A stretch of DNA of 53,368 nucleotides from an uncultured Clostridia bacterium (GTDB taxonomy: Bacteria > Bacillota > Clostridia > TANB77 > CAG-508): assembly GCA_944393125.1 (NCBI GenBank), contig CALXZB010000005.1, forward strand, positions 1 to 53,368, read 5' to 3'. Below the pieces are notes generated by a model. That model worked only from the letters and a program-made list of their open reading frames with translations, had not been told where the DNA came from and did no database searches. This document shows, piece after piece, positions 9,414-17,947 of the stretch. The position numbers and the translations under genes were made by a program. Every line of letters starts with the position of its first letter. Position 1 is the first letter of the stretch.

Positions 9414-9602
9414 TTATTTGTTTTCTTCTTTTTTTGCAACTACTTCTTTTCCATCATAATATCCACAGTTTGAGCAAACTCTGTGTGGCATTACTGGTTC
9501 ATGACAATGTGGACATGTAGCAAATTTTGGTGTTTCTAATTTCCATGTTGATCTTTTTAAATGTGTTCTAGCTTTTGACCATCTTCTTTTTGGTTGTGCC
9601 AT
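9414..9602 (-). CDS. rpmF: 50S ribosomal protein L32
   Basis: This 62-residue structural protein of the large ribosomal subunit has the family start MAQPKRRWSK. It carries an intact zinc-binding set of two CxxC pairs (CPHC and CSNC), i.e. the zinc form. The start is set at 9602 because MAQPKRR is the conserved N-terminus and the codon follows GAGGAGGG; a frame-extended ATG six codons upstream overlaps that ribosome binding site. The usual upstream neighbour (YceD/DUF177) is absent. A consensus promoter precedes it and a terminator follows, so it is transcribed alone. Confidence 0.95.
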   Translation of the reverse strand: MAQPKRRWSKARTHLKRSTWKLETPKFATCPHCHEPVMPHRVCSNCGYYDGKEVVAKKEENK

Positions 9603-9671
9603 TGTAATCCCTCCTCGCATAAGATATATCTATATATCTATTCATTTTTCACATTTTTAATAGCAACTAAA

Positions 9672-9700
9672 ATTATACTAGTATTTTCCTGTTTTGTCAA
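9672..9700 (-). promoter_or_regulatory. sigma-A promoter of rpmF
   Basis: A perfect TTGACA (9695-9700), a 17-base spacer and a perfect TATAAT (9672-9677) on the minus strand lie about 70 bases upstream of the L32 start. Confidence 0.85.
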
Positions 9701-9740
9701 TATTTTTTTGAAATTTTCCCAAAGTTCTGGTTCTAGCGAA

Positions 9741-12700
9741 TTATTTTATTTCTATATCTTTATATTTCAAAAATATTACTATTGATATTATTATAATTCC
9801 AAGGAAAGTAATTACAATTAATATATTTTTACCAGCATTTGGTATTGTTCCTTGTGCTAAAGTATTATCTAAATTTTCACCAGGTGTTGCATCTATTACT
9901 GTATCTGAATTTACATCATTTTTCTTTTCACCATCAACATATTCTTCAATATTCATATTTTCTATTTTTAAAGCTCCAAAGTTTATTGTCTTTTCAGCTT
10001 TCATATCATTTTTAGTTGCTACTTCTTTTATATATAAATATATTTCATTTGAATTTATAATTTCTTCATAATTATATATATTTAATGTATTTATTTCAAA
10101 TGTAATTTGATTTTCAGAAGTATCTGAATCTTTTATTTTTACCCATTTATTTATACTTGTTTCATCTGGGTTAGAAGATAAATAGTAATAATATTCTATG
10201 TTGTCATTTTCTTTAGCCATTATAATATTATTTGCTTCAATATTAAGTATTACATACTCTTTTTCATCTTTATTTGTAAAATAATATGCTCTAATTCTTT
10301 TAATTTCACATTGTGCATTATCAAAATTAGAATTTTCTGGTTTAGGAAGTTCCTTAATTTCTACATTAAATTGTACTGTTTTATTCTGGTAATTTATTGT
10401 AATTATATTTGTTCCAACTTCTTCATTGCTAAATCCTTCTACTTTTATTTCACTTGATGTCATTGCAATTTCTTCTTCAGTTCCATCATTATATAAAATA
10501 TTTATAATTCCTCCAGTTAAATCTAATTCTTCTTGTTTTTGTAAATATTCTGTTTTGTTAGGTTCTGTTTTTACACTTATTGATACTATTGTTTTAGCTT
10601 CAACTGTAATTTCTTGAGTTACTGTATGCCCTTCAAATTCTATTAATACTGTTGTTTGGCCTTCATTTAAATTTGTTCCATCTTTTACTATATATTCTGT
10701 TACTTGTTTTTCCATTCCATTTTCATAAGTAGCTTTAATAACTAATCCTTCAGCATTAAAATTTTGTCCTGCAACATATTGTAATTTATTTGCATTTGAT
10801 ATAACTTCTAATTTTACTACTGTATTTTCTTTTACATTAATTGGTTGTGCGACTGTTTTGCCATCATATACAATTATTACAGATGATTGCTCCTTTTTTA
10901 AATTAGTTCCATTTTCTATTGTATAATCTGTTATATTTTTTTTGCTTCCATCTTTATAGGTTGCTTCTATAATCATTTCTGAAGAATCAAAATTTTCTCC
11001 TTCAAAATATTCCAATTTTTTAGGTTGTGTTTTAACAATAATATTTTCAACTGTATTTTTAGCAACTTCAATTGGCTGAGTTGTTTCAAATTCTTGATAA
11101 ACTATTGTTATTTCTGTTTGTCCTAATGTTAAATTATCTCCATCTATTATTGTGTAATCATAAATATCAATTGTATCTCCATTTGCATAATATCCTTTTA
11201 CTTGCATTCCTGTATTGTCAAAATCTTGCCCTTCTATGTATGTAGTTTTATTAGGTTGTGTTGTTACTTCAATTTTTTCAAGAACTTTTGTTGTTGTAAA
11301 AGCTTTTATTGTTGTATCAAAATTTGGTAATTTTCCTTCAGAAAGTTCATATACTTTTGATGTATCTACTAATTGATTACTATAAAATTCTGTTTCTTCT
11401 CCAAAGAAACATTTTCCATCTGATATAGTTACAGTATCATACATATGATTTGCCGCATTAGCATATATTGGATCTGTAAAAAATTCTCCAAAATTTACTT
11501 CTGCTAATAGTGTTATTGAGTTTTCTTGATTTCCTTCAATTTCTAAAACTACTACAAAATTATCTCCAACTTTTATTGGTTTCGCAAATTCTATTGTGTG
11601 ATATCCTGCATCAAAAGTTACAGTATCTCCTGTTTTTAGTTCAACTTGTTGTAAGTCTTTAATATCTTTACTTATTCCGTTTGGATTAACATATACTTTA
11701 CATTTATATGTTTCTGCTGCATTAATTGCAATTTGTGTTAGATATTCTTTTCCAGTTGTCTTTTTATCAAATTCTGTTGCTAAATATACTTTTGAGCTTC
11801 CATTTTTTGTATAGTTTAGATATCCACCTAGTTCATCATATTGGTATATATTTTCATAATTTATTTCAGTTTGTGCATTTTGTATTCCAATTAATTGTTT
11901 ATACACATTTGCATCTTCATAAGATATATACCAAAATCCTTCATCACCTATTTCTTCACCATAAGAATTTTTAGCTATCCATGCTCCATTATTTGTTGGT
12001 CTATCAAATTCATTAAAATTTTCAATTGAATATTCATCATCCCATCCCACAATTGTTACAGCATGGTTAATTTTATAGGTATAACTATTACTACAATATA
12101 CTGCACCATTTTTATTAGCTGTAGCATTAATACTTGCACTTATTCCGCCATAATTCATAATATGTTCTTTCATTTGTTTTATAATTTGTGTCTTGTCATC
12201 TGTTTTTGTATATGATGGAAATGTTATAATATCATTTACTTGTGTTATTACATTTTTATTTTGAATTTCACTTATATCAATCAAGTCTACATTGTCTTGA
12301 AATTCCATCTCTTCTTCAGCTATTGCACCCAATCCGTTTGTAAGGTAAGATATAGGTATTCCAATAACACCTGTAGAACCTGGTTTTCTATTAAAGCCAT
12401 ATTCATTAGTTTCACCATTTAAGAATAGATTTGTTGTTGCATAATCCATATGTCTTTCTGAAAAATCATATACAATAACATTTTTATTATTTTTGTAATC
12501 TTGTAAAGCTAAATTTGTTTCTAATGATGCTAAGCTTGAAAAAGCCCAACATATTTCAGTTGATAACTGATTTTTTATTACCATATTTTCTGGAATAATA
12601 TCTTTCAACGAATATCTTGTTTGTATTGAACTTCCTAACAATCTTCCTAATCTTAAAGGATTTGTTATTTTTGTACTGCTTTTTTGTACATCATACATCA

Positions 12701-12872
12701 ATGGTGCTAATACACTTTCTTTTTCTTCATCAGTCAATTCTAGATATTCCAAATAGTTTTGTGAAATTTTTATTTCATCATCTATAATTGTTGTAGCAGA
12801 TACTTTGCAAGTAACCAGTAAAACAATTATAAAAATTATTATTATTGATAATATTTTAAGTTTTTTATTCAT
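9741..12872 (-). CDS. cell-surface C1 family (papain-like) cysteine protease with Ig-like repeats
   Basis: This 1043-residue secreted protease has a signal peptide (about 1-26) followed by the papain-like domain (about 85-330). It shows the oxyanion Gln in NQLS (102), catalytic Cys108 in EICWAFSS, His270 in NHAVTIVGWDD and Asn302 in AKNSYG. A linker domain follows, then about five bacterial Ig-like repeats of Big_3 type (about 545-880), each with a TQPNKxxYxxGQxF opening. The C-terminus has TIPNAGKN, a membrane helix and a short charged tail, which resembles a sortase signal in which the Thr of LPxTG is Ala. The gene starts 35 bases after the stop of a TasA-like gene and probably shares its transcript. 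A role in surface-protein turnover or host-protein digestion is inferred. The catalytic set is intact. Confidence 0.9.
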   Translation of the reverse strand: MNKKLKILSIIIIFIIVLLVTCKVSATTIIDDEIKISQNYLEYLELTDEEKESVLAPLMYDVQKSSTKITNPLRLGRLLGSSIQTRYSLKDIIPENMVIKNQLSTEICWAFSSLASLETNLALQDYKNNKNVIVYDFSERHMDYATTNLFLNGETNEYGFNRKPGSTGVIGIPISYLTNGLGAIAEEEMEFQDNVDLIDISEIQNKNVITQVNDIITFPSYTKTDDKTQIIKQMKEHIMNYGGISASINATANKNGAVYCSNSYTYKINHAVTIVGWDDEYSIENFNEFDRPTNNGAWIAKNSYGEEIGDEGFWYISYEDANVYKQLIGIQNAQTEINYENIYQYDELGGYLNYTKNGSSKVYLATEFDKKTTGKEYLTQIAINAAETYKCKVYVNPNGISKDIKDLQQVELKTGDTVTFDAGYHTIEFAKPIKVGDNFVVVLEIEGNQENSITLLAEVNFGEFFTDPIYANAANHMYDTVTISDGKCFFGEETEFYSNQLVDTSKVYELSEGKLPNFDTTIKAFTTTKVLEKIEVTTQPNKTTYIEGQDFDNTGMQVKGYYANGDTIDIYDYTIIDGDNLTLGQTEITIVYQEFETTQPIEVAKNTVENIIVKTQPKKLEYFEGENFDSSEMIIEATYKDGSKKNITDYTIENGTNLKKEQSSVIIVYDGKTVAQPINVKENTVVKLEVISNANKLQYVAGQNFNAEGLVIKATYENGMEKQVTEYIVKDGTNLNEGQTTVLIEFEGHTVTQEITVEAKTIVSISVKTEPNKTEYLQKQEELDLTGGIINILYNDGTEEEIAMTSSEIKVEGFSNEEVGTNIITINYQNKTVQFNVEIKELPKPENSNFDNAQCEIKRIRAYYFTNKDEKEYVILNIEANNIIMAKENDNIEYYYYLSSNPDETSINKWVKIKDSDTSENQITFEINTLNIYNYEEIINSNEIYLYIKEVATKNDMKAEKTINFGALKIENMNIEEYVDGEKKNDVNSDTVIDATPGENLDNTLAQGTIPNAGKNILIVITFLGIIIISIVIFLKYKDIEIK

Positions 12873-12906
12873 GTGTTCTCCTATATTTTATATAAATTTT
12901 AATAAA

Positions 12907-13587
12907 TTAATCAGATTGATAAGAATCTATAGTCAATCCAATTGACATTACTGATGTTTCTGTTGGGTTATTCATTAAGTATTCACCAACTGTATATCCC
13001 CATTTTGAGTCTAATTCATCATTATTTCCAATCCAATTTACTGTTGCTTTAAAATAACCTGTTCCAGGCGTACCTTGTGTTGCTTCATCTACTTCAGATA
13101 AATATTCTATACTTAATGTAAACGGAAATCTTGTACTATCATTTATTATTGTATTTCTATAAATTAATTTTCTTGTTGCTGAATCTATAGAAAATGACGG
13201 TTGTTTTATAACAATATAGTTTTCTGTTATATTTGTTTCTCCCTCATTTATTAATTCATAAGAAATTCCAGCTATTGTTATTGATTTTATTTGACATCCA
13301 ATATCTGCCGAAGTTTCTCCATTATTTTTAATATCTATTGTTACTGTTTGCTCAGGCATTGCTGGGTAAAGTGTTTGAAATTCTATTCCTATTGGGTTTT
13401 CTTGTTTTTCTTCTCCTATATAATATTCCATATCCCATGATGCTAAATGAATGTCAAGTGTTGTGTCTAATATTCTCGAATAAGTAAACCAAGCAAAAGT
13501 TGTCATGATTAATGAAAATATTAACATTATGAATTTATTAAATTTACTTTTACCTTTTGACTTCCTGTTTAATCTTAAAATATTCAT
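12907..13587 (-). CDS. TasA-related anchored surface protein (AWFT leader)
   Basis: The start was placed at the ATG at 13587 (MNILRLNRK) because the paralogue at 16548 starts the same way and AAGGAG lies upstream, although at a long spacing (about 14). The longer frame from 13659 has no ribosome binding site and overlaps the 3' flank of a terminator. The 226-residue product has a basic start and one hydrophobic leader ending in TTFAWFTYSR. An all-beta extracellular domain follows, with WDMEYYIG, YPAMPEQTVTI and a C-terminal Trp-Gly motif. It is a full-length paralogue of the 229-residue protein at 15859-16548 (WDVAYHIN, YPGMPKRED). It lies between a terminator and the C1 protease gene. It is a likely substrate of the clustered SipW-type peptidases; the function is unknown. 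Confidence 0.7.
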   Translation of the reverse strand: MNILRLNRKSKGKSKFNKFIMLIFSLIMTTFAWFTYSRILDTTLDIHLASWDMEYYIGEEKQENPIGIEFQTLYPAMPEQTVTIDIKNNGETSADIGCQIKSITIAGISYELINEGETNITENYIVIKQPSFSIDSATRKLIYRNTIINDSTRFPFTLSIEYLSEVDEATQGTPGTGYFKATVNWIGNNDELDSKWGYTVGEYLMNNPTETSVMSIGLTIDSYQSD

Positions 13588-13670
13588 ATTTTTTTTACTT
13601 TCTCCTTCTTTTGTTATTGTGTCTAAATTTAAACTATTCAAATTCACACACAATACCATTTTAAGAAATT

Positions 13671-13698
13671 AAAGGCACTAAAATATTTTAGTGCCTTT
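13671..13698 (-). terminator. intrinsic terminator, perfect 12-bp palindrome
   Basis: AAAGGCACTAAA / TTTAGTGCCTTT with a four-base loop follows the stop of the 388-residue protein. The T-run on the minus strand is broken (TTTAATTT), so termination may be partial. Confidence 0.65.
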
Positions 13699-13717
13699 AA
13701 TTTTAAAAGTTCTTTTA

Positions 13718-14884
13718 TTATGGTTCTTCTGCTGGATTTCCAACTGTTGTTTCACCTTTTATAAATCCAATATCAACATCTATTCCACCACCATGTGATG
13801 CATAGTTTGTACAGTCAACATCTTGACCTTCTAGCCAAATGTATATTCTTAATTTTACTACTTTATTTGCTGCTATTTTAAAATCTGTTGTTCCATCTGC
13901 TGTTGATTTTAAGTCATAAGGGTCTGAAAGACCAGCTGATGGAGTTTGTACTGTATATTGCATTTTTACTTTTCCAGCATCGCTACTAGTTGTTGGTGTA
14001 GCTTTCCAATCATATATGTTTGTGATTGATGATCCTACTGCTTTTGCATCTAATCCATATGTAGGTACTGCTAATGTTGTTGTAAATGTATCATATTCAC
14101 CTTTTTGAATTGTGCTCCAATCAGTTGCTACATCATCATCTAATATTAATTTATTGTTGTTTTTTACTATATTTTCAATATGTGCATCTGCATTTGGTTC
14201 CCAAATAGAAACATCTGATATGTATGAAGTACCTGCATTTGTTTTTGATATTATTTGAGCAGCTGAATCTGTTATTTCTGCTGTTCCTGAAAATAATGCA
14301 AATCCAACTCTAACTGTATTTTGTAGTCCTGATGCAGGATTTCCTCCATCTGCTAATAAATTTAGTGTAGAATCAGAGTTTAATTGTAATACTTCTGTTG
14401 GTGTTCCTTCACTATCTTTGTTTGAGTTTTGTAAAAATACATCAAATGCAAAGTATCCTGGATATGTATCTGGGTTATCTTCAGCTGTTGTATCTGCTGC
14501 AGTTGTCTCTACAATATCATTTAACTCTATTTTATTACTGTTTGTTCCTCTATACATTTTTAGTTCAGTTGCACTTGCTCCTGCTACACCTGTTGTTGAT
14601 ACAGGTAATAATTCTGTTGGTTTAAAGTTTGTATTAGATCCATAGGCATCATCTACTATGTCTAATACTGATAAATCTAATGTATCACTCCAGTTTTCAG
14701 CATCAAGTGAAATTAATAATCCATCTACTACATTAACAATTCCTGTTAAGTTTGTAATTGATACATTTTGTTGTGCTGTAAACCATGCGTATGTTGATAC
14801 GATTAGCATTATTGCTGTAAATGCTACAAGCAATATTAAAGAATTTAATCTTTTTCTTGAATTTCTTTGGTAATTTTGTTCCAT
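13718..14884 (-). CDS. large secreted TasA-like protein (AWFT leader)
   Basis: The 388-residue protein has a basic N-terminus, a hydrophobic stretch (about 14-33) and the leader end STYAWFTAQQ. The long acidic, Thr/Asn/Asp-rich beta domain contains GYFAFDVFLQNS. Near the C-terminus is LRIYIWLEGQDVDC, shared with the downstream-strand neighbour at 14947-15720 (VVIWVEGDDPEC), so the two are related. The second Cys of that motif may pair with an inner Cys. A GGAAGG ribosome binding site precedes the ATG. It is the distal gene of the operon starting at the strong promoter at 15771-15799. A structural role in extracellular fibre or matrix is inferred by relation to TasA/CalY. Confidence 0.68.
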   Translation of the reverse strand: MEQNYQRNSRKRLNSLILLVAFTAIMLIVSTYAWFTAQQNVSITNLTGIVNVVDGLLISLDAENWSDTLDLSVLDIVDDAYGSNTNFKPTELLPVSTTGVAGASATELKMYRGTNSNKIELNDIVETTAADTTAEDNPDTYPGYFAFDVFLQNSNKDSEGTPTEVLQLNSDSTLNLLADGGNPASGLQNTVRVGFALFSGTAEITDSAAQIISKTNAGTSYISDVSIWEPNADAHIENIVKNNNKLILDDDVATDWSTIQKGEYDTFTTTLAVPTYGLDAKAVGSSITNIYDWKATPTTSSDAGKVKMQYTVQTPSAGLSDPYDLKSTADGTTDFKIAANKVVKLRIYIWLEGQDVDCTNYASHGGGIDVDIGFIKGETTVGNPAEEP

Positions 14885-14946
14885 TTTTTTCTTCCTTCCT
14901 TTTATTTTTATATTTTAAAATATTATAAACAATTTATAAAATTAAC

Positions 14947-15720
14947 TTAGACTTGTTCATTTTCTTGTAATATATGTTCTTCTGTTAAAGTCATATGCAT
15001 TTTTATTTCTCCGCCTATCAGGTTGTCTTTACATTCAGGGTCATCACCTTCGACCCATATAACAACTGTGTATTTATCTATGTCTCCAACTTTAAAGTTT
15101 TCTGTAAGTTCTAACATTACAGTGTCTTCATTATGAAATGCTACAGTTCCTGGTTCAGGCTCTCCTGTTTCACTACTTTTTTTAGCATATATAACTTTGT
15201 TTCCATTTTTAAATACCATTACTCTTATTGCTTCATCTACATTTTTTATTACATCATCTATTTTTATTGTTGTCCAATAATTTATTGTATCTTGTCCCAT
15301 ATTTTCTGCGTAAAAAGTATATGCTATGTAGTTTCTTCCATTATGTGAGCCTTCTCCTTCATTGTCTATATTTTCTGGTAGCCAATTTACAGATATGTCT
15401 GTAAAAAATTCAATGTCTTTAGATCTTAGGAATGTTCTAGTAACTTTATTTTCTAATTCTTCATATATTACTAAACCACTTTCTCTTCCTAATTCACTGT
15501 CTAATGTTACTGTAAAATTTTCACCTTTATAAAATATTGCTAAAATTATATATATATTTATTAAAAACAATATAATTAAAGTAAGCAATATTCTAAAACC
15601 TTTACGCCTAGCACTTTTTTTCTTTTCTTTTTTTGCTTTTTCTTCAAGTTTTTGGCTAGCTGTTATTTGGTCTACTGTTGATTCAATTATTTCTTCGTTA
15701 TCTTCGATTTTATTTGCCAT
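14947..15720 (-). CDS. membrane-anchored protein with TasA-like C-terminal motif
   Basis: The 257-residue protein has a charged cytosolic N-terminus (about 45 residues, Lys/Glu-rich), one membrane helix (about 45-65) and an extracellular domain ending in the IWVEGDDPEC motif of the 388-residue neighbour. Unlike the neighbours it lacks a Y-A-W-F leader end and may stay membrane-bound, possibly as an anchor for the secreted relative (inference). It starts behind GGAGAAATT and is the first gene after a perfect sigma-A promoter, with a triple 11-bp repeat upstream. The exact family is not recognised. Confidence 0.6.
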   Translation of the reverse strand: MANKIEDNEEIIESTVDQITASQKLEEKAKKEKKKSARRKGFRILLTLIILFLINIYIILAIFYKGENFTVTLDSELGRESGLVIYEELENKVTRTFLRSKDIEFFTDISVNWLPENIDNEGEGSHNGRNYIAYTFYAENMGQDTINYWTTIKIDDVIKNVDEAIRVMVFKNGNKVIYAKKSSETGEPEPGTVAFHNEDTVMLELTENFKVGDIDKYTVVIWVEGDDPECKDNLIGGEIKMHMTLTEEHILQENEQV

Positions 15721-15770
15721 AATTTCTCCTGTTTTTTCAAAAAATATGTTAATTCAACAATTCTATTACT

Positions 15771-15799
15771 ATTATACTTACACTTTTCTACTTTGTCAA
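15771..15799 (-). promoter_or_regulatory. perfect sigma-A promoter
   Basis: TTGACA (15794-15799), 17 bases, TATAAT (15771-15776) on the minus strand: both boxes are full consensus. It drives the genes starting at 15720 and 14884. Confidence 0.9.
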
Positions 15800-15809
15800 C
15801 GAATTTAAT

Positions 15810-15842
15810 GTTACATTTTTGTTACATTTATATTACATTTTT
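15810..15842 (-). promoter_or_regulatory. three 11-bp tandem repeats next to the promoter, likely operator
   Basis: GTTACATTTTT, GTTACATTTAT and ATTACATTTTT stand head to tail with an exact 11-base period, starting 10 bases upstream of the -35 box. One repeat per helical turn at this position is typical of an activator or a cooperative regulator array. The repeat matches the one upstream of the other TasA-like operon (7705-7735). Confidence 0.6.
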
Positions 15843-15858
15843 GCCCGTACTATTTTTT

Positions 15859-16548
15859 CTATTGTCTCACAATTTCACTTGTTATTCTAACCTTTATTTC
15901 TATTGCTTTTGAAGGGTCATTTGCTTCATCTTGGTAATATGCATATGCATCTTTTCCGAATTTAGTATCTAATAAATCTTTTGCGTAATTTTCTGTTTCT
16001 GTTGAATTTTTTTCATAATCCCAATTAGCATTAAATTTAAAAGTCCCTGTAGCTCCTGGAGTAGAAACACTGTCTTTATATTCTCCTCTTAATTCATCTC
16101 TACTATATGTATAACTTATATTAAATGGATATTGTGTTTCTTTTGAAAATATATTTGTCGTATTTCCTGAAGTTTGAATTTCTCCATTTGCTTTTAATTG
16201 TTCTAGTACTTCTTGTCCAAAAACTTTAACAGATATTAATTCATACTTTATTTTTGTGCTTGCTTGTCCCATATTATATATATTAACAACATCTTCTCGT
16301 TTTGGCATTCCTGGGTATAATTCCTCAATTGTTAATGTTACTGTTTCATCTAAAGGTTCATCATTAATATGATACGCAACATCCCAAGATGTTACATTTG
16401 CTTCAAGACCTTTTAGTTTAAAATTAGTACCAGCTGTAAACCATGCATAGGTATTTACTACAAATATTACAAAAAATAATGACATTAATATTATTCTAGT
16501 TGATACACTTCTTTCGCTTGCTCTTCTTACTTCACGTAATATGTTCAT
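15859..16548 (-). CDS. TasA-related anchored surface protein (AWFT leader)
   Basis: The 229-residue paralogue of the protein at 12907-13587 has the same MNILR start, a leader ending NTYAWFTAGT, then WDVAYHIN, ELYPGMPKRED, and a C-terminal region with NANWDYE. It has no cysteines in the mature part and looks all-beta. Spacing of 32 bases to the SipW-type peptidase gene upstream, and GGAGG five bases before the ATG, suggest it is that peptidase's dedicated substrate. The role is probably structural, at the cell surface (inference). Confidence 0.7.
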   Translation of the reverse strand: MNILREVRRASERSVSTRIILMSLFFVIFVVNTYAWFTAGTNFKLKGLEANVTSWDVAYHINDEPLDETVTLTIEELYPGMPKREDVVNIYNMGQASTKIKYELISVKVFGQEVLEQLKANGEIQTSGNTTNIFSKETQYPFNISYTYSRDELRGEYKDSVSTPGATGTFKFNANWDYEKNSTETENYAKDLLDTKFGKDAYAYYQDEANDPSKAIEIKVRITSEIVRQ

Positions 16549-16580
16549 AATACCTCCACTTCTATCTTTTGAATTTATTT

Positions 16581-17318
16581 TTATTTGTCTTTAGTTTGAT
16601 TTTCATCATCTACATCTTCTTCTATATCTTCTTTTATATTATCTTCTACGTTTTCATTATTTTCTATTATTTCTTCGTTAGTTTCTTTTTCTTCCTGTTC
16701 CTCGTGATTACTTTTTTCTATATATTCTTCATTAGCTTCATTTAACTGTTGTATATTATCTTCTTTGCCAGAGAATTTAAAAGAAATAAATACATTTAAA
16801 ACTAAAATAGTAATTATAATAAATGCAGAATAAGTGCTTGTTGCTAATTTATATAATATTGTTAATATTTCAGATTTGAATTTAACCACTCCTAATATTT
16901 GGTCTGGCTTTATTTGCGGATCTTCTACACTTGCTGTATGTAATCCTTTTGCATGAAAATTCAGTTCATTATTTTCATCTACATCTATTGCTATTACCTC
17001 ATGCATTATTATTTTTCCATTATAATCTCCATATTTTCCAACATATACAATATCATCACCTACTTTTATACTATTTGGGTCCACTTCTTTACAAATAACA
17101 ATTTCACCAACATCATATTCTGGTTTCATACTTCCTGTTATTACTCTAAATATTCTGTATCCAAATATAGTTCTATTACTATTAGTTACTTTTTGTAATA
17201 CTATTATAATTGTCATTATTATACATAATACTATAAATATTTGATATATTATTTTCAATATTATTTTTATTATTTTTTTTACAATGTCAACTTTAAGACG
17301 ACGAGTATCATTTTCCAT
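16581..17318 (-). CDS. signal peptidase I, SipW-type, with acidic tail
   Basis: The 245-residue protein has an N-terminal helix (about 20-42) and catalytic Ser63 in VITGSMKPEY. His106 in IMHEVIAI replaces Lys, a FHAKGLH box stands in place of KGDxN, and a second helix lies at about 160-180. The last 50 or so residues are a highly acidic Glu/Asp/Asn tail on the cytosolic side, unusual for this family. The gene is directly upstream of the AWFT-leader protein at 16548. It starts behind AGAGGG and follows a second peptidase gene by 18 bases. Confidence 0.88.
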   Translation of the reverse strand: MENDTRRLKVDIVKKIIKIILKIIYQIFIVLCIIMTIIIVLQKVTNSNRTIFGYRIFRVITGSMKPEYDVGEIVICKEVDPNSIKVGDDIVYVGKYGDYNGKIIMHEVIAIDVDENNELNFHAKGLHTASVEDPQIKPDQILGVVKFKSEILTILYKLATSTYSAFIIITILVLNVFISFKFSGKEDNIQQLNEANEEYIEKSNHEEQEEKETNEEIIENNENVEDNIKEDIEEDVDDENQTKDK

Positions 17319-17336
17319 CTTTTTCCCTCTTTTTAT

Positions 17337-17933
17337 TTATAAATAATAGTTATCTCTTATTTTTTTTATTTCGTATTTTTTTCTTTTTATTTTCCTATTA
17401 TTCTTTTGTTTATCTCTTAAGCTAACAAAAATATATATAATTATTGCTAAAATTATTATATTAATAAAACCTCTTATGTTTTGTATATAATTAACAATTT
17501 GTCCAACATTTTTTATTTTAAATACTACTTTTCCATATATTTGTTTAAACTCGACTTTGTTAGAATCTGCAATTTTGTTGTTATCTCCCTTTGTTTCATA
17601 TTTTGTTATTCCATTTTCTTTAACTATATTTAATATTCTATGTGATATTATTTTTTCATCTTGTAGAAATGTTATAATATCTCCTTTATGTAATTGTGAT
17701 TCTTTACATTTTTGTACAATAACAATATCATTTTTTTCAAGTGTTGGTTCCATACTTTCTGAAATTATATTAAATATATGAATACCAAATATATGAGTAT
17801 TTTCCTCAAATGATAATATTATATTAATTATAAAAAGAATCATTAAAATAGCTAAAATTATATATTTTATTATTCTTTTTATAATTTTTTTATGACTGAT
17901 GTTACTAGTAATTTTTTCTATGTTATATTCCAA
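17337..17933 (-). CDS. signal peptidase I, SipW-type
   Basis: The 198-residue protein has an N-terminal helix (about 20-42), Ser60 in IISESMEPT, His98 in IISHRILNI and the KGDNN box, followed by YGKVVFK and a C-terminal helix with a Lys/Arg-rich end. All Ser/His-type catalytic features are intact. It lies between the coiled-coil protein gene (14 bases upstream) and another signal peptidase gene, making a peptidase tandem in front of one substrate gene. Confidence 0.88.
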   Translation of the reverse strand: MEYNIEKITSNISHKKIIKRIIKYIILAILMILFIINIILSFEENTHIFGIHIFNIISESMEPTLEKNDIVIVQKCKESQLHKGDIITFLQDEKIISHRILNIVKENGITKYETKGDNNKIADSNKVEFKQIYGKVVFKIKNVGQIVNYIQNIRGFINIIILAIIIYIFVSLRDKQKNNRKIKRKKYEIKKIRDNYYL

Positions 17934-17947
17934 TTTCCTCTCCTATG

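Noticed and set aside
13588..13659. Longer N-terminus of the 226-residue AWFT protein
   Set aside because: No ribosome binding site precedes the upstream ATG, and the paralogue starts at MNILR.
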